Origin: Acidisarcina polymorpha
GTDB lineage: Bacteria; Acidobacteriota; Terriglobia; Terriglobales; Acidobacteriaceae
Length of the DNA: 64,000 nucleotides
Assembly (NCBI RefSeq): GCF_003330725.1
Contig: NZ_CP030840.1
Span: forward strand, 2,108,001-2,172,000
Direction: 5' to 3'
A program made the position numbers and the translations under genes. Shown one piece after another: positions 9,781-17,291 of this stretch. Numbering within the stretch: the first letter of the stretch is position 1; each line of letters opens with the position of its first letter. The notes under the pieces are model-generated. The model was given only the letters and a program-made list of their open reading frames with translations, was not told where the DNA came from and did no database searches.

Positions 9781-11208
9781 GTGGAGGACGACGCAGACAC
9801 CCTCCACGAAGAGTGCGGAGTCGTAGCCATCCACGGCCATCCCGACGCCGCGCGCCAGGCCTATCTCGCCCTCTATGCCCTGCAGCATCGCGGACAGGAA
9901 TCGGCTGGCATCGCCACCGCCGACTACAAGAACCTCTCGAACATCAAGGGCATGGGCCTGGTCGCGGACATCTTCACCGACGACGTGCTGGCCAAGCTGC
10001 CGGGCGAGATGGCCATCGGCCACACTCGCTATTCGACGACTGGCGACTCGGCGCTGCTCAACGCGCAGCCGATTCGGGTGGATTCGACCAAGGGCCTCAT
10101 CGCCATCGCCCACAACGGCAACCTCGTCAATCTCGGCAACATTCGTACCCGGCTTGAACGCGACGGTGCGTTCTTCCAGACCACCAGCGACTCCGAAATC
10201 ATCGTTCAACTGATCGCGCATTCCCACGCCGGAACTCTGGTCGACGCGATCGCCGACTCGCTTTCGCAGGTCGACGGGGCCTTCTCGATCGTGATGATGA
10301 CCCGCGACCGCATCTTCGCTGCCCGCGATCCGCGCGGCTTCCGGCCGCTCTCGATGGGTCGCATCGTCAACCCGGACGGCCCCGACACGATCGTCTTCGC
10401 CTCCGAGACCTGCGCCTTCGATCTGCTCCGCGCCAAGTGGGAGCGCGATGTCAAGCCCGGGGAACTCGTCATGGTCACCCAGGATGGCGTCACCTCGCGG
10501 CAATATTCTACCGGCGTCCCCCAGACCAGCTGCATCTTCGAGCATGTCTATTTCGCGCGTCCGGACAGCCGTATCTTCGGCCGCTGGGTGCAGGAAAGCC
10601 GCGACCAGATGGGCCGCCAGCTCGCCCGAGAATCGGGCGTTCCCGCCGACCTGATCGTGCCGGTTCCTGATTCCGGCGTGACGGCGGCGCTTGGATACTC
10701 AGCCGAAAGCGGTATCCCGTTCAACTTCGGTTTGATTCGCAACCACTATGTGGGCCGCACCTTTATCGAGCCCGAGCAGCGCGTCCGCGATTTCGGCGTG
10801 AAGCTCAAGCTGAACCCCGTCCGCAACCTGCTTGAGGGCAAGCGAATCATCCTGATCGACGACTCCATTATTCGCGGAACCACGAGCCGCAAGATCGTGC
10901 GCATGGTTCGGCAGGCGGGCGCGAAGGAAGTCCATCTGCGGATCAGTTGTCCGCCAACGATCTCGCCATGCTTCTATGGAGTGGATACGCCGCGGAAGAA
11001 GGAGCTGATTGCGGCGAATAACTCCGTCGAAGAGATTCGCCGCTACATCGAAGCAGACACGCTGGCCTATCTCTCACTTGATGGCCTCGAACAGGCCTGT
11101 CACGGCGTCGAGAACAACCATTACTGCACGGCTTGTTATACCGGGATTTATCCTACCCAATGGGTCGACGTGGAAGACATCTTGCCGGCGGCGGTAGGCG
11201 CCCGGTAA
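9781..11208 (+). CDS. purF: Amidophosphoribosyltransferase
   Basis: First committed enzyme of purine synthesis: PRPP plus glutamine to phosphoribosylamine. I choose the GTG at 9781 (AGGAGG nine bases upstream), giving 475 residues with the catalytic cysteine of the Ntn-type glutaminase domain at position 12 (EECGVVAIHGH). That means an 11-residue propeptide, as in the Bacillus subtilis enzyme. The frame stays open back to a GTG at 9673 but that stretch is a palindromic spacer. The C-terminal phosphoribosyltransferase domain has the PRPP loop IILIDDSIIRGTTSRK. Four cysteines in PCFYGVD, ACHGVENN and YCTACYTG match the [4Fe-4S] ligand set of the B. subtilis class, so this is the iron-sulfur form. 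Confidence 0.95.
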   Translation: MEDDADTLHEECGVVAIHGHPDAARQAYLALYALQHRGQESAGIATADYKNLSNIKGMGLVADIFTDDVLAKLPGEMAIGHTRYSTTGDSALLNAQPIRVDSTKGLIAIAHNGNLVNLGNIRTRLERDGAFFQTTSDSEIIVQLIAHSHAGTLVDAIADSLSQVDGAFSIVMMTRDRIFAARDPRGFRPLSMGRIVNPDGPDTIVFASETCAFDLLRAKWERDVKPGELVMVTQDGVTSRQYSTGVPQTSCIFEHVYFARPDSRIFGRWVQESRDQMGRQLARESGVPADLIVPVPDSGVTAALGYSAESGIPFNFGLIRNHYVGRTFIEPEQRVRDFGVKLKLNPVRNLLEGKRIILIDDSIIRGTTSRKIVRMVRQAGAKEVHLRISCPPTISPCFYGVDTPRKKELIAANNSVEEIRRYIEADTLAYLSLDGLEQACHGVENNHYCTACYTGIYPTQWVDVEDILPAAVGAR

Positions 11209-11233
11209 GCTGCTGATCACTCTGCTGCAGCTT
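11207..11233 (+). terminator. Hairpin at the purF stop codon
   Basis: AAGCTGC at 11207-11213 and GCAGCTT at 11227-11233 form a seven-base-pair stem that starts within the stop codon of purF. There is no T-tract after it, so a terminator role is only a guess. Confidence 0.3.
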
Positions 11234-11327
11234 CCACCTGCATCCTGCGAACCGGTGCCGTTCTTCGGACCACTCAAGTACAACCCCACGTTGCAGCCAC
11301 GCTTCCCAAGTCGGTGGAGGAACTGCT

Positions 11328-11624
11328 ATGCCTGCAGCCAAAAAGGCCGCCAACAAGTCTACGACCAAAAAGTCCCCCGCCAAAAGTGCGAGCAGGAAGA
11401 GCGGCGGACGGAAGTATAGTCCCAAGGCCTCAGAGTCGGTCGAAACCGAAATGCATGAGATGAAGCGAGGCAAGCTGAAAACGGGGACGGGCAAGAAAGT
11501 GACGAACCCGAAGCAGGCGATCGCCATCGGATTATCAGAAGCGCGGAAGTCTGGGGTGAAGGTTCCGCCTCCACCGAAGAAGTCAGCTTTGGCGAAAAAG
11601 ACCTCCACCAGGAAGAGCAACTAA
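11328..11624 (+). CDS. Basic DUF6496-type protein with histone-like lysine-rich tails
   Basis: A 98-residue, extremely basic protein. The first 30 residues and the last 20 are Lys/Ala/Ser/Pro repeats (AAKKAANKSTTKKSPAKS; PPPPKKSALAKKTSTRKS) like histone H1 tails. The middle (about 31-75: YSPKASESVETEMHEMKRG, then KQAIAIGLSEARKSG) is the conserved DUF6496 core. A role in nucleoid or nucleic acid binding is plausible from the charge but unproven. GGAGG lies seven bases before the ATG. It follows purF by 119 bases on the same strand and converges on the FmdB gene. Confidence 0.85.
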   Translation: MPAAKKAANKSTTKKSPAKSASRKSGGRKYSPKASESVETEMHEMKRGKLKTGTGKKVTNPKQAIAIGLSEARKSGVKVPPPPKKSALAKKTSTRKSN

Positions 11625-11638
11625 CCTTCGAGGCCGTC

Positions 11639-12010
11639 CTACTCTTTACTAGGCGACGAAGTTGAAGCAGCCGCGCTCGTTGACGGCGTAGAGGATGAGC
11701 TATCCGAACTGGACTTGCTTCCGTCACCTGCGGATTTCGATGAAGAATCCTTGCTTCCTTCGCTCTTGCTTGAGCCTTCACTCGAAGATTCGCTCTTGCC
11801 TCCTCCGTCGGCCTTCGGGGCAGCGGATGATTTCGAAGGATAGTCTGTCGAATAGAAACCCGAGCCTTTGAACTGCACGGCTGGTGCGGAGATGAGGCGT
11901 TCTACTGCGCCCTTGCATACCGGGCATTCCTTCTCGTCGGGCGCACTGAAGCTTTGGATCTTTTCGAAACGGTGGCCGCATGCAGTGCAGCGGTATTCAT
12001 AAAGCGGCAT
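11639..12010 (-). CDS. FmdB family zinc ribbon protein with Ser-rich tail
   Basis: Small zinc ribbon protein, putative regulatory family (FmdB/CxxC_CXXC_SSSS). Residues 1-42 hold the ribbon: MPLYEYRCTACGHRFEKI, with C8-x2-C11 and C29-x2-C32 (KECPVCKG), followed by the usual short RLISAPAVQFKGSGFY segment. After about residue 62 the protein becomes a low-complexity tail of Ser, Lys, Gly, Glu and Asp, ending in Ser/Thr/Ala/Pro runs; such tails are common in the family but this one makes up roughly half the protein. Function is unknown, though the name comes from a regulator of formamidase/amidase genes. It converges on the DUF6496 gene. Confidence 0.9.
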   Translation of the reverse strand: MPLYEYRCTACGHRFEKIQSFSAPDEKECPVCKGAVERLISAPAVQFKGSGFYSTDYPSKSSAAPKADGGGKSESSSEGSSKSEGSKDSSSKSAGDGSKSSSDSSSSTPSTSAAASTSSPSKE

Positions 12011-12189
12011 TGGGGTACTCCTGCTTCTAAACCGATGGCAATGCTATGGACATCGTTTCGCTCGTCAAGGCGATCTGTAACAGTGGAACGCACTCTCTCA
12101 AAAAGAGCACACGCCAGCTTGACTTCAGTTCACCAGGCTTAGATGTCCAATCGCCTATACGTCAGTATTACAGATTCACCGATTAACAT

Positions 12190-12214
12190 GGCGGCGCAAA
12201 CAAGAGGCGCCGCC
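12190..12214 (-). terminator. GC-rich hairpin downstream of serA
   Basis: GGCGGCGC at 12190-12197 and GCGCCGCC at 12207-12214 form a perfect eight-base-pair stem with a nine-base loop, 16 bases after the serA stop. No T-run follows on the minus strand, so it may stabilise the 3' end rather than terminate intrinsically. Confidence 0.5.
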
Positions 12215-12229
12215 CAAGGTTAGGTTGAC

Positions 12230-13828
12230 TTACGCTTCGTTGAGGGTGACGACGCCGGCCTGAACGATCCCGTCGGCTGATCGCAATGCCTCGAGCAATT
12301 TGGTGGTGACATTGCCGTCCACCTGCACCACCGCCAATGCGGAACCTTGCGGCACATGCTTGCTGCGCACCGATCGTCCTAGGGCAAAGTTGGCGATGTT
12401 CACATTGTGCTCGCCCAGGATTGTGCCGATGCGGCCGATGACTCCCGGAACATCGAGATTACGCAGCGACAAGAGCGTGCCTTGCAGCGGAGCCTCGATG
12501 TCGATGCCATCGAGGTTCAGCAGCCGAGGCGAGTTGCCATGCAGTACGGTTGCGCTCGCCGACGCTTCGACGGCATTGGTGTGCAGGACAATCTTGAGCA
12601 CGCTGCCTGCGCCGCCGATGGCAGCGCTGTCCTTTTCTTCATGAACGCGAATGCCGCGCTCCTGAGCAACAGAGGCTGCATTGATGCGATTCACCGCTTC
12701 GGAATGAGACAAGATGCCCTGAATGGCGGCATTGCGAACCAGATCGGTTTTGGCTTCCGCGAGTCGTCCGCTATAGGTCAGATCAATGCTCTCGATGTTG
12801 CCTTGCAGGGAGTGTCCGAGAAACGTTCCCAGGCGTTCCGCCATTTCAAGGTAAGGCGCGACTTCCTGATATTCCTCATGTGAGAGGGAGGGCAAATTCA
12901 CCGCATTCTGAACAACGCCATGCTTGAGATATTCGCGCACCTGCATGGCGATTTGGATACCGACCGCCTCTTGTGCCTCGGCCGTCGAACCCGCGATGTG
13001 TGGAGTGAGAATCACGTTCTCGAAACTGGTGAACGGGGAATCCTTCGGAGGCTCTTCGCGAAAGACATCGAGCGCCGCCCCGGCGACCTTGTCACTCTTC
13101 AACGCTTCGAGCAGCGCCTCATCGATAATCAACTCGCCGCGAGCGCAGTTGACAATGCGGACGCCTTTTTTCATGGTCGCGATCGAGGCTTCATTGATGA
13201 TGCCGGCAGTTTGCGGGGTGAGGCCGACATGAAGTGTGAGGTAATCTGCTTCCTTGAAAAGATCCTCGACCGATACCAGCTTGATGGCGGCTTCGCGGGC
13301 GACGGCGGCAGAGACGTAGGGGTCATGACCAATCAACTCCATGCCAAAGACCCGTGCGCGCTTGGCGACTTCCAGACCGACGCGGCCGAGGCCAAGAATC
13401 CCCAGCGTTTTGCCGCGCAGCTCAGAGCCGTTGAGAGACTTCTTCTCCCACTTCCCAGCATGCATGCCGATGTTGGCCTTGGGCAGTTGGCGTCCCAAGG
13501 CGAGCATGAGGCCGATCGTCAATTCGGCAACGGCGACGGCATTGGCGCCCGGAGTGTTCATGACGACCATGCCGCGCCGGGTGGCTGCATCTGCATCGAT
13601 GTTGTCGACGCCAACTCCGGCGCGCCCGATCACCCTAACCTTGGGCGCAGATTCCAGGAGTGCGTCATCGACCTGGACCGCCGAACGAACCACGAGGGCA
13701 TCGGCATCGGCCAATTCCGCGGCCAGTCCGTTCTTAATCTGGTCGTGAGTGACGACGACCCAGCCGGGTTCCTGCTGAAACACGGCGAGCGTTGCTGGAG
13801 ACACTTTCTCCGCGAGAACGATCTTCAT
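12230..13828 (-). CDS. serA: D-3-phosphoglycerate dehydrogenase
   Basis: Oxidises 3-phosphoglycerate to 3-phosphohydroxypyruvate, first step of serine synthesis. At 532 residues it is the long three-domain form: split substrate domain, Rossmann NAD domain (GKTLGILGLGRVGLEVAKR, about 140-158), the catalytic set with R in NCARGELI, E in FREEPP and H in LTPHIAGST, then an allosteric-substrate-binding domain (about 320-450) and a C-terminal ACT domain (about 455-530; VIGRIGTILGEHNVNIANF) expected to bind serine. The ATG at 13828 begins directly with the conserved MKIVLAEKVSP. Its upstream neighbour on the same strand is a class V aminotransferase, which could perform the next step. Confidence 0.96.
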   Translation of the reverse strand: MKIVLAEKVSPATLAVFQQEPGWVVVTHDQIKNGLAAELADADALVVRSAVQVDDALLESAPKVRVIGRAGVGVDNIDADAATRRGMVVMNTPGANAVAVAELTIGLMLALGRQLPKANIGMHAGKWEKKSLNGSELRGKTLGILGLGRVGLEVAKRARVFGMELIGHDPYVSAAVAREAAIKLVSVEDLFKEADYLTLHVGLTPQTAGIINEASIATMKKGVRIVNCARGELIIDEALLEALKSDKVAGAALDVFREEPPKDSPFTSFENVILTPHIAGSTAEAQEAVGIQIAMQVREYLKHGVVQNAVNLPSLSHEEYQEVAPYLEMAERLGTFLGHSLQGNIESIDLTYSGRLAEAKTDLVRNAAIQGILSHSEAVNRINAASVAQERGIRVHEEKDSAAIGGAGSVLKIVLHTNAVEASASATVLHGNSPRLLNLDGIDIEAPLQGTLLSLRNLDVPGVIGRIGTILGEHNVNIANFALGRSVRSKHVPQGSALAVVQVDGNVTTKLLEALRSADGIVQAGVVTLNEA

Positions 13829-13937
13829 CCTGCTCCTTCATTCTTTCTATTCGGAAGCCGCACCGAAGGAGGGGGATCTGCGAACAGCGCAAATCCCCTC
13901 CGGCCGGTCGGCCTGACATTGAATCGCAGCGTGAAGT

Positions 13938-15182
13938 TTAGCGAGCTGCGGTTACTTCCATAGGCGCAAGCGAGGATTGGCTCTCGGCAAGCTGCTGGGC
14001 TGCCTCATCGGGCCGGCGCGAGGCGAAGACCTTCTGCGCAGCGGTCAGCGCGTCGCCCAACCGCACACCGGGGAGTTTGAGCGTGTCGATGGCGACCAAC
14101 TCCAGCGCGCCTACCAGTGCGATGGTGTCCATGTAGTCGAAATAGCCGAGATGCGCGATGCGGAAGATTTTGCCTTGCATCTCGCCCTGGCCGTTGGTAA
14201 TGATGGCGGCGAAGCGGGCTTTGAGTTCCTTTACGACGACTCCCGAATCAACACCTTCGGGAGCAATGACGGCAGTCGCAGCCGCCGCGGGGGCATCCGG
14301 CGCGAACAGCTTGAGACCGAGAGCCTCGACACCGGCCCGAGTCATGGCAGCGCAGGTTTCCGCGTTCTCGATCAGCTTATTGCGGCCTTCGGCGAGGTTG
14401 CCGCCGCCCTGAGCGGCGATATAGTCGAGCGCCGCGCCAAGACCAGCGATCAGCGCGACCGAGGGCGTATAGGAGGAATCGCCCTTGAGGGCGTTTTTGC
14501 GCTCTTTAAGCAGATCGAAGTAGTAGCGCGGGTTCTTGGTAGTTCCCATCCGCGTAAATGCCCGCTCGCTGACGCTGAGATAGGCAAGGCCGGGCGGAAT
14601 CATGACCGCCTTCTGGGAGCCTCCCACGACCACATCGATCCCCCAGCCATCTACGTCGAGGTGGGTGGTGCCAAGTCCAGTGATGCCGTCGACCACTAGC
14701 AGGGCATCGCTGTCGGCCGCCTTGAGCAAGTCGGCGACTCCGCGCACAGAATGGCGGATCGCGGTCGAGGTCTCCGTCGCTTGCATGTAGACCGCGCGGG
14801 TATCAGGTTTCAGCGCAGCCCGCACTTCTTCCAAATCGAACGTCTTGCCGTAAGGGGCGCTGACCACATCGACTTCGCAGCCAAACGCTTTGGCGAGAGA
14901 GGTCCAACGTTCGCCAAACTTACCGGCAGAAAGCACTAGCACCCGATCGCCAGGAGAGGTCAGATTGGAGACCGAAGCCTCCATCGCTCCGGTGCCGGAG
15001 GCTGCCATGAGCAGCACATCGTTCTTCGTGCCGACGAATTCTTTCAGTTGCGCCAGCACTTTCGAGTAGAGCGCCTTGAACTCCGCCGTGCGGTGATGAA
15101 TGTCGGCGGCAGCCATCGCGAACTGCGCGGCAGGAAGCAGAGGAGTCGGTCCGGGAGTGAATAGTCTCGTCTTACGAATCAT
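13938..15182 (-). CDS. Class V aminotransferase (alanine-glyoxylate / serine-pyruvate type)
   Basis: PLP enzyme of fold type I, 414 residues. The start MIRKTRLFTPGPTPLLP is the classic opening of the small hydrogenase subunit/AGXT group. The PLP region shows ASGTGAMEA (phosphate contacts), VVDGITGLG with the aspartate that pairs with the pyridine nitrogen, and the Schiff-base lysine K191 in VGGSQKAVM. Members convert alanine and glyoxylate, serine and pyruvate, or, in organisms without SerC, phosphohydroxypyruvate and glutamate to phosphoserine. Lying 109 bases upstream of serA on the same strand favours the last role, but this is inference from context. Confidence 0.9.
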   Translation of the reverse strand: MIRKTRLFTPGPTPLLPAAQFAMAAADIHHRTAEFKALYSKVLAQLKEFVGTKNDVLLMAASGTGAMEASVSNLTSPGDRVLVLSAGKFGERWTSLAKAFGCEVDVVSAPYGKTFDLEEVRAALKPDTRAVYMQATETSTAIRHSVRGVADLLKAADSDALLVVDGITGLGTTHLDVDGWGIDVVVGGSQKAVMIPPGLAYLSVSERAFTRMGTTKNPRYYFDLLKERKNALKGDSSYTPSVALIAGLGAALDYIAAQGGGNLAEGRNKLIENAETCAAMTRAGVEALGLKLFAPDAPAAAATAVIAPEGVDSGVVVKELKARFAAIITNGQGEMQGKIFRIAHLGYFDYMDTIALVGALELVAIDTLKLPGVRLGDALTAAQKVFASRRPDEAAQQLAESQSSLAPMEVTAAR

Positions 15183-15379
15183 CGTGGGTTGAGTCCTTTG
15201 GCTTTATTGTACCCAATGCGGGAACACCCGCCGTCCGCAATCGCCTCCTGAAAGCTCCGGCAGGCTTCGCCGATGTTTCCACTCCGGACAGGAAATCCTC
15301 AGAAAACAAAGGCAAAAACTCACGAAGAAGAATTGCCACAATATTTTTCAAGCGCTCCCGTCTACATCCGCAGAGACAA

Positions 15380-15955
15380 ATGCCAGAAGCAGATCAAAGG
15401 ACGGTTGACCAGGACCAACTGATTGCCTTGGCGATGGAGAAGGATGGATCGCGCCTGCTTAGCTACATCCGTAACCACGTGGTCGATCGCAGCACGGCTG
15501 AAGACATTCTGCAGGAGGTGTTCTGTGAACTGATCGAGACCTACCGCCTGATGAAGCCGATAGAGCAGGTCAGCGCCTGGATGTTCCGTGTAGCTAAGAA
15601 CCGGATCATCGACGCTTTTCGCAAGCGGAAGGGCGAGTCGCTCAATGATGAGAGGTATCGCAGTGAGGAAGGTGAGCCGCTGCTACTCGAGGATCTGCTG
15701 CCCTCGCCCGAAGAAGGTCCTGATGCCACATTTGTCAGGGGAGTGCTGCTGGAGGAGCTCGATGAGGCGCTGGACGAGCTGCCGGAAGCACAGCGGGCGG
15801 TTTTCATCGCGCATGAGATCGACGGGCTGAGTTTCAAGGAGATCGCGGCTGAAACCAATGTAGGAGTCAATACGCTGTTGTCCCGCAAACGATACGCGGT
15901 GCTGCACCTGCGGAAGCGGCTGCACTCGATCTATCAGGAATTTGGGAAGAAATGA
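15380..15955 (+). CDS. RNA polymerase ECF-type sigma-70 factor
   Basis: Second ECF sigma factor in the window, 191 residues. Region 2 spans about residues 20-90 (DRSTAEDILQEVFCELIETYR, QVSAWMFRVAKNRIIDAFRKRK) and region 4 about 130-182 (LDELPEAQRAVFIAHEIDGLSFKEIA is interrupted here only for length; helix-turn-helix around ETNVGVNTLLSRKRYAV). An acidic linker rich in Glu and Leu separates them. No zf-HC2 anti-sigma gene follows; instead a small two-helix membrane protein begins within a dozen bases of the stop, and could act as partner. The ATG is preceded by CAGAGACAA, a modest ribosome site. Confidence 0.93.
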   Translation: MPEADQRTVDQDQLIALAMEKDGSRLLSYIRNHVVDRSTAEDILQEVFCELIETYRLMKPIEQVSAWMFRVAKNRIIDAFRKRKGESLNDERYRSEEGEPLLLEDLLPSPEEGPDATFVRGVLLEELDEALDELPEAQRAVFIAHEIDGLSFKEIAAETNVGVNTLLSRKRYAVLHLRKRLHSIYQEFGKK

Positions 15956-15966
15956 GGGAGGGAAGA

Positions 15967-16305
15967 ATGAGAGGAAACAGATTGGCAAAGGGAGTCAAAA
16001 TTGCCCTGGTTGGGGTAATCGCAGTGGCGGTTTTTGGGTTCGTGGTTCAAGGCCTTTGGAACTGGCTCATGCCGAGACTCTTTGACTGGCACACTATCAC
16101 TTTCTGGCAAGCAGTTGGTCTTCTGGTGCTGTGCAAGATCCTCTTCGGCGGATTTCGGGGAGGACCAGGCCGCGGGATGCACTGGCGGCGGCGAATGGAA
16201 GAGCGTTGGGAGCAGATGTCTCCGGAGGAGCGGGAAAAGTTCAGCTGTGGCATTGGCGGGCGCTTCCGGCCTGCCGAATTTCGCGAACGCGTACGCGAAG
16301 GTTGA
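15967..16305 (+). CDS. Small two-helix membrane protein linked to ECF sigma factor
   Basis: A 112-residue protein of unknown function. It starts at the ATG at 15967, five bases after GGAGG-type purines; an earlier ATG at 15952 overlaps the sigma stop (ATGA) and is the alternative. Two hydrophobic helices are visible (about residues 10-32, KIALVGVIAVAVFGFVVQGL, and 43-62, FWQAVGLLVLCKILFGGF), followed by a Gly/Arg-rich stretch and a charged amphipathic tail with RRRMEERWEQMSPEER. The tight coupling to the sigma gene suggests a sensor or membrane tether for it. Similar short proteins follow ECF sigma genes in other Acidobacteriota and Bacteroidota. Confidence 0.75.
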   Translation: MRGNRLAKGVKIALVGVIAVAVFGFVVQGLWNWLMPRLFDWHTITFWQAVGLLVLCKILFGGFRGGPGRGMHWRRRMEERWEQMSPEEREKFSCGIGGRFRPAEFRERVREG

Positions 16306-16401
16306 ATTACGGTTCCTCTCTGCCAGCTGTTACCATCCGGGCTATTTCCGTTACCACAACCAGACATCCAAGCAGCGGCGAAACAGCAAACGAGGCCAAG
16401 C

Positions 16402-16704
16402 ATGTCAAAGAATGCGAAATCAGCTGACTGTCCACAACCGGCGGGCAGATTTGTGCCAGTCATAAATAGAACCCGCTGTGAAGGCAAAGACGATTGTGTT
16501 TCGGTCTGCCCATGCGACGTCTTCGAAGTACGAAAGATCGGTCAGGCCGAGAGGTCCGCGATGCCATTCTTGTCGCGAATCAAGGCTTCGGTGCATGGAA
16601 ACCGGCAAGCATTCGCAGTGCGAGCAGAGGCTTGCCAGGCATGTGGCGTCTGCGTTTCGGCTTGCCCCGAAGGAGCAATCCAACTGGTTAGGAGTGGAGT
16701 GTAA
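16402..16704 (+). CDS. Ferredoxin with one full and one incomplete 4Fe-4S motif
   Basis: A 100-residue soluble electron carrier. The second cluster motif is complete: C78-x2-C81-x2-C84-x3-C88-P. The first reads C26-x5-C32-x3-C36-P-C38, with Lys at the position where the second Cys of C-x2-C-x2-C is expected, so this site may hold a [3Fe-4S] or an atypical cluster. Between the two motifs is an insertion of about 35 residues containing a basic loop, longer than in clostridial-type ferredoxins. GAGG lies seven bases before the ATG. The stop codon overlaps the start of the next gene by one base (TAATG), implying translational coupling. Confidence 0.85.
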   Translation: MSKNAKSADCPQPAGRFVPVINRTRCEGKDDCVSVCPCDVFEVRKIGQAERSAMPFLSRIKASVHGNRQAFAVRAEACQACGVCVSACPEGAIQLVRSGV

Positions 16705-16964
16705 TGGGAATCGAATATAGAGATCATGCTCAGGATAGAGGGTATGCGGCCGCGCCTGCCATCTGCCCGGTATGCCGCGAAAAGCGGGAGCCGCTCGCCG
16801 CTGGAATGGTAAAGGAGTCGCAGAAGTCTCCGTCGGCCGACTTGGAGCTTGAGCTTTCCGGATTGCGGCGGCTTGTCGTTGAGTTGTTGGAGAAGAATCA
16901 ACGACTGCGCGAAAGGCTCCAACTGGCAAGCGACCGGGAACAAGGCCGGCCAGCAGTGACGTGA
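16704..16964 (+). CDS. Small CxxC and coiled-coil protein coupled to ferredoxin
   Basis: 86 residues, no family recognised. The N-terminal third has CPVCREKREPL, a single CxxC pair that could bind metal as a dimer or be redox active. The C-terminal half (about 44-80) is a Leu/Glu/Arg heptad-like helix (LELELSGLRRLVVELLEKN, QRLRERLQL) predicted to form a coiled coil. Evidence that it is a real gene: its ATG overlaps the ferredoxin stop, GGAG precedes it at good spacing, and the amino acid composition is protein-like. A strong inverted repeat starts within its last codons. A role as partner of the ferredoxin is inferred from coupling only. Confidence 0.65.
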   Translation: MGIEYRDHAQDRGYAAAPAICPVCREKREPLAAGMVKESQKSPSADLELELSGLRRLVVELLEKNQRLRERLQLASDREQGRPAVT

Positions 16965-16997
16965 CCTGAAAACTTCAGTCGCCGTCACTGCTGGCCG
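16947..16997 (+). terminator. Long inverted repeat ending the ferredoxin operon
   Basis: CGGCCAGCAGTGACG (16947-16961) and CGTCACTGCTGGCCG (16983-16997) form a perfect 15-base-pair stem; the 21-base loop contains a nested CTGAA/TTCAG hairpin. A short T run follows. The left arm covers the last codons of the small CxxC protein. This is the strongest stem in this part of the window and is most simply a transcription terminator. Confidence 0.7.
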
Positions 16998-17291
16998 TTT
17001 GCCGAACTATGTCGTTTGTTGATGGATGCCCTTCGAAAGCCGTTACTGGACATGGTTGTAGATGTAGCTCAGCGAGGCAAGAAGTGATCCATTTGATTTC
17101 ATGACGATCAGAGGGAAGCACCCGTGGCCGTTGCGAGCGTCCGCGATTTGGTTATGGCTTTTGCAACCACCAATCCGGTGCACGGGTTTTCCACGCTGAT
17201 TCGCGGTGTGGAGCATGGATCAAATGAAAGAGTTCGAGACTTGAACGTGATTCGAAACGGAGAGCGAGAATTCCGCCCTGAGCAGCGGACG
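16998..17291. other. Intergenic region, no gene seen
   Basis: About 290 bases between the ferredoxin operon terminator and the convergent membrane-protein gene. A GTG-started plus-strand frame from 17124 runs into the opposite-strand gene but has no ribosome site and no family resemblance. Nothing else recognisable is visible. Confidence 0.4.

Noticed and set aside
12920-13963. 347-codon plus-strand frame opposite serA
   Set aside because: Antisense to a well-conserved gene; long opposite-strand frames are expected in GC-rich coding DNA and this one shows no family signature or ribosome site.
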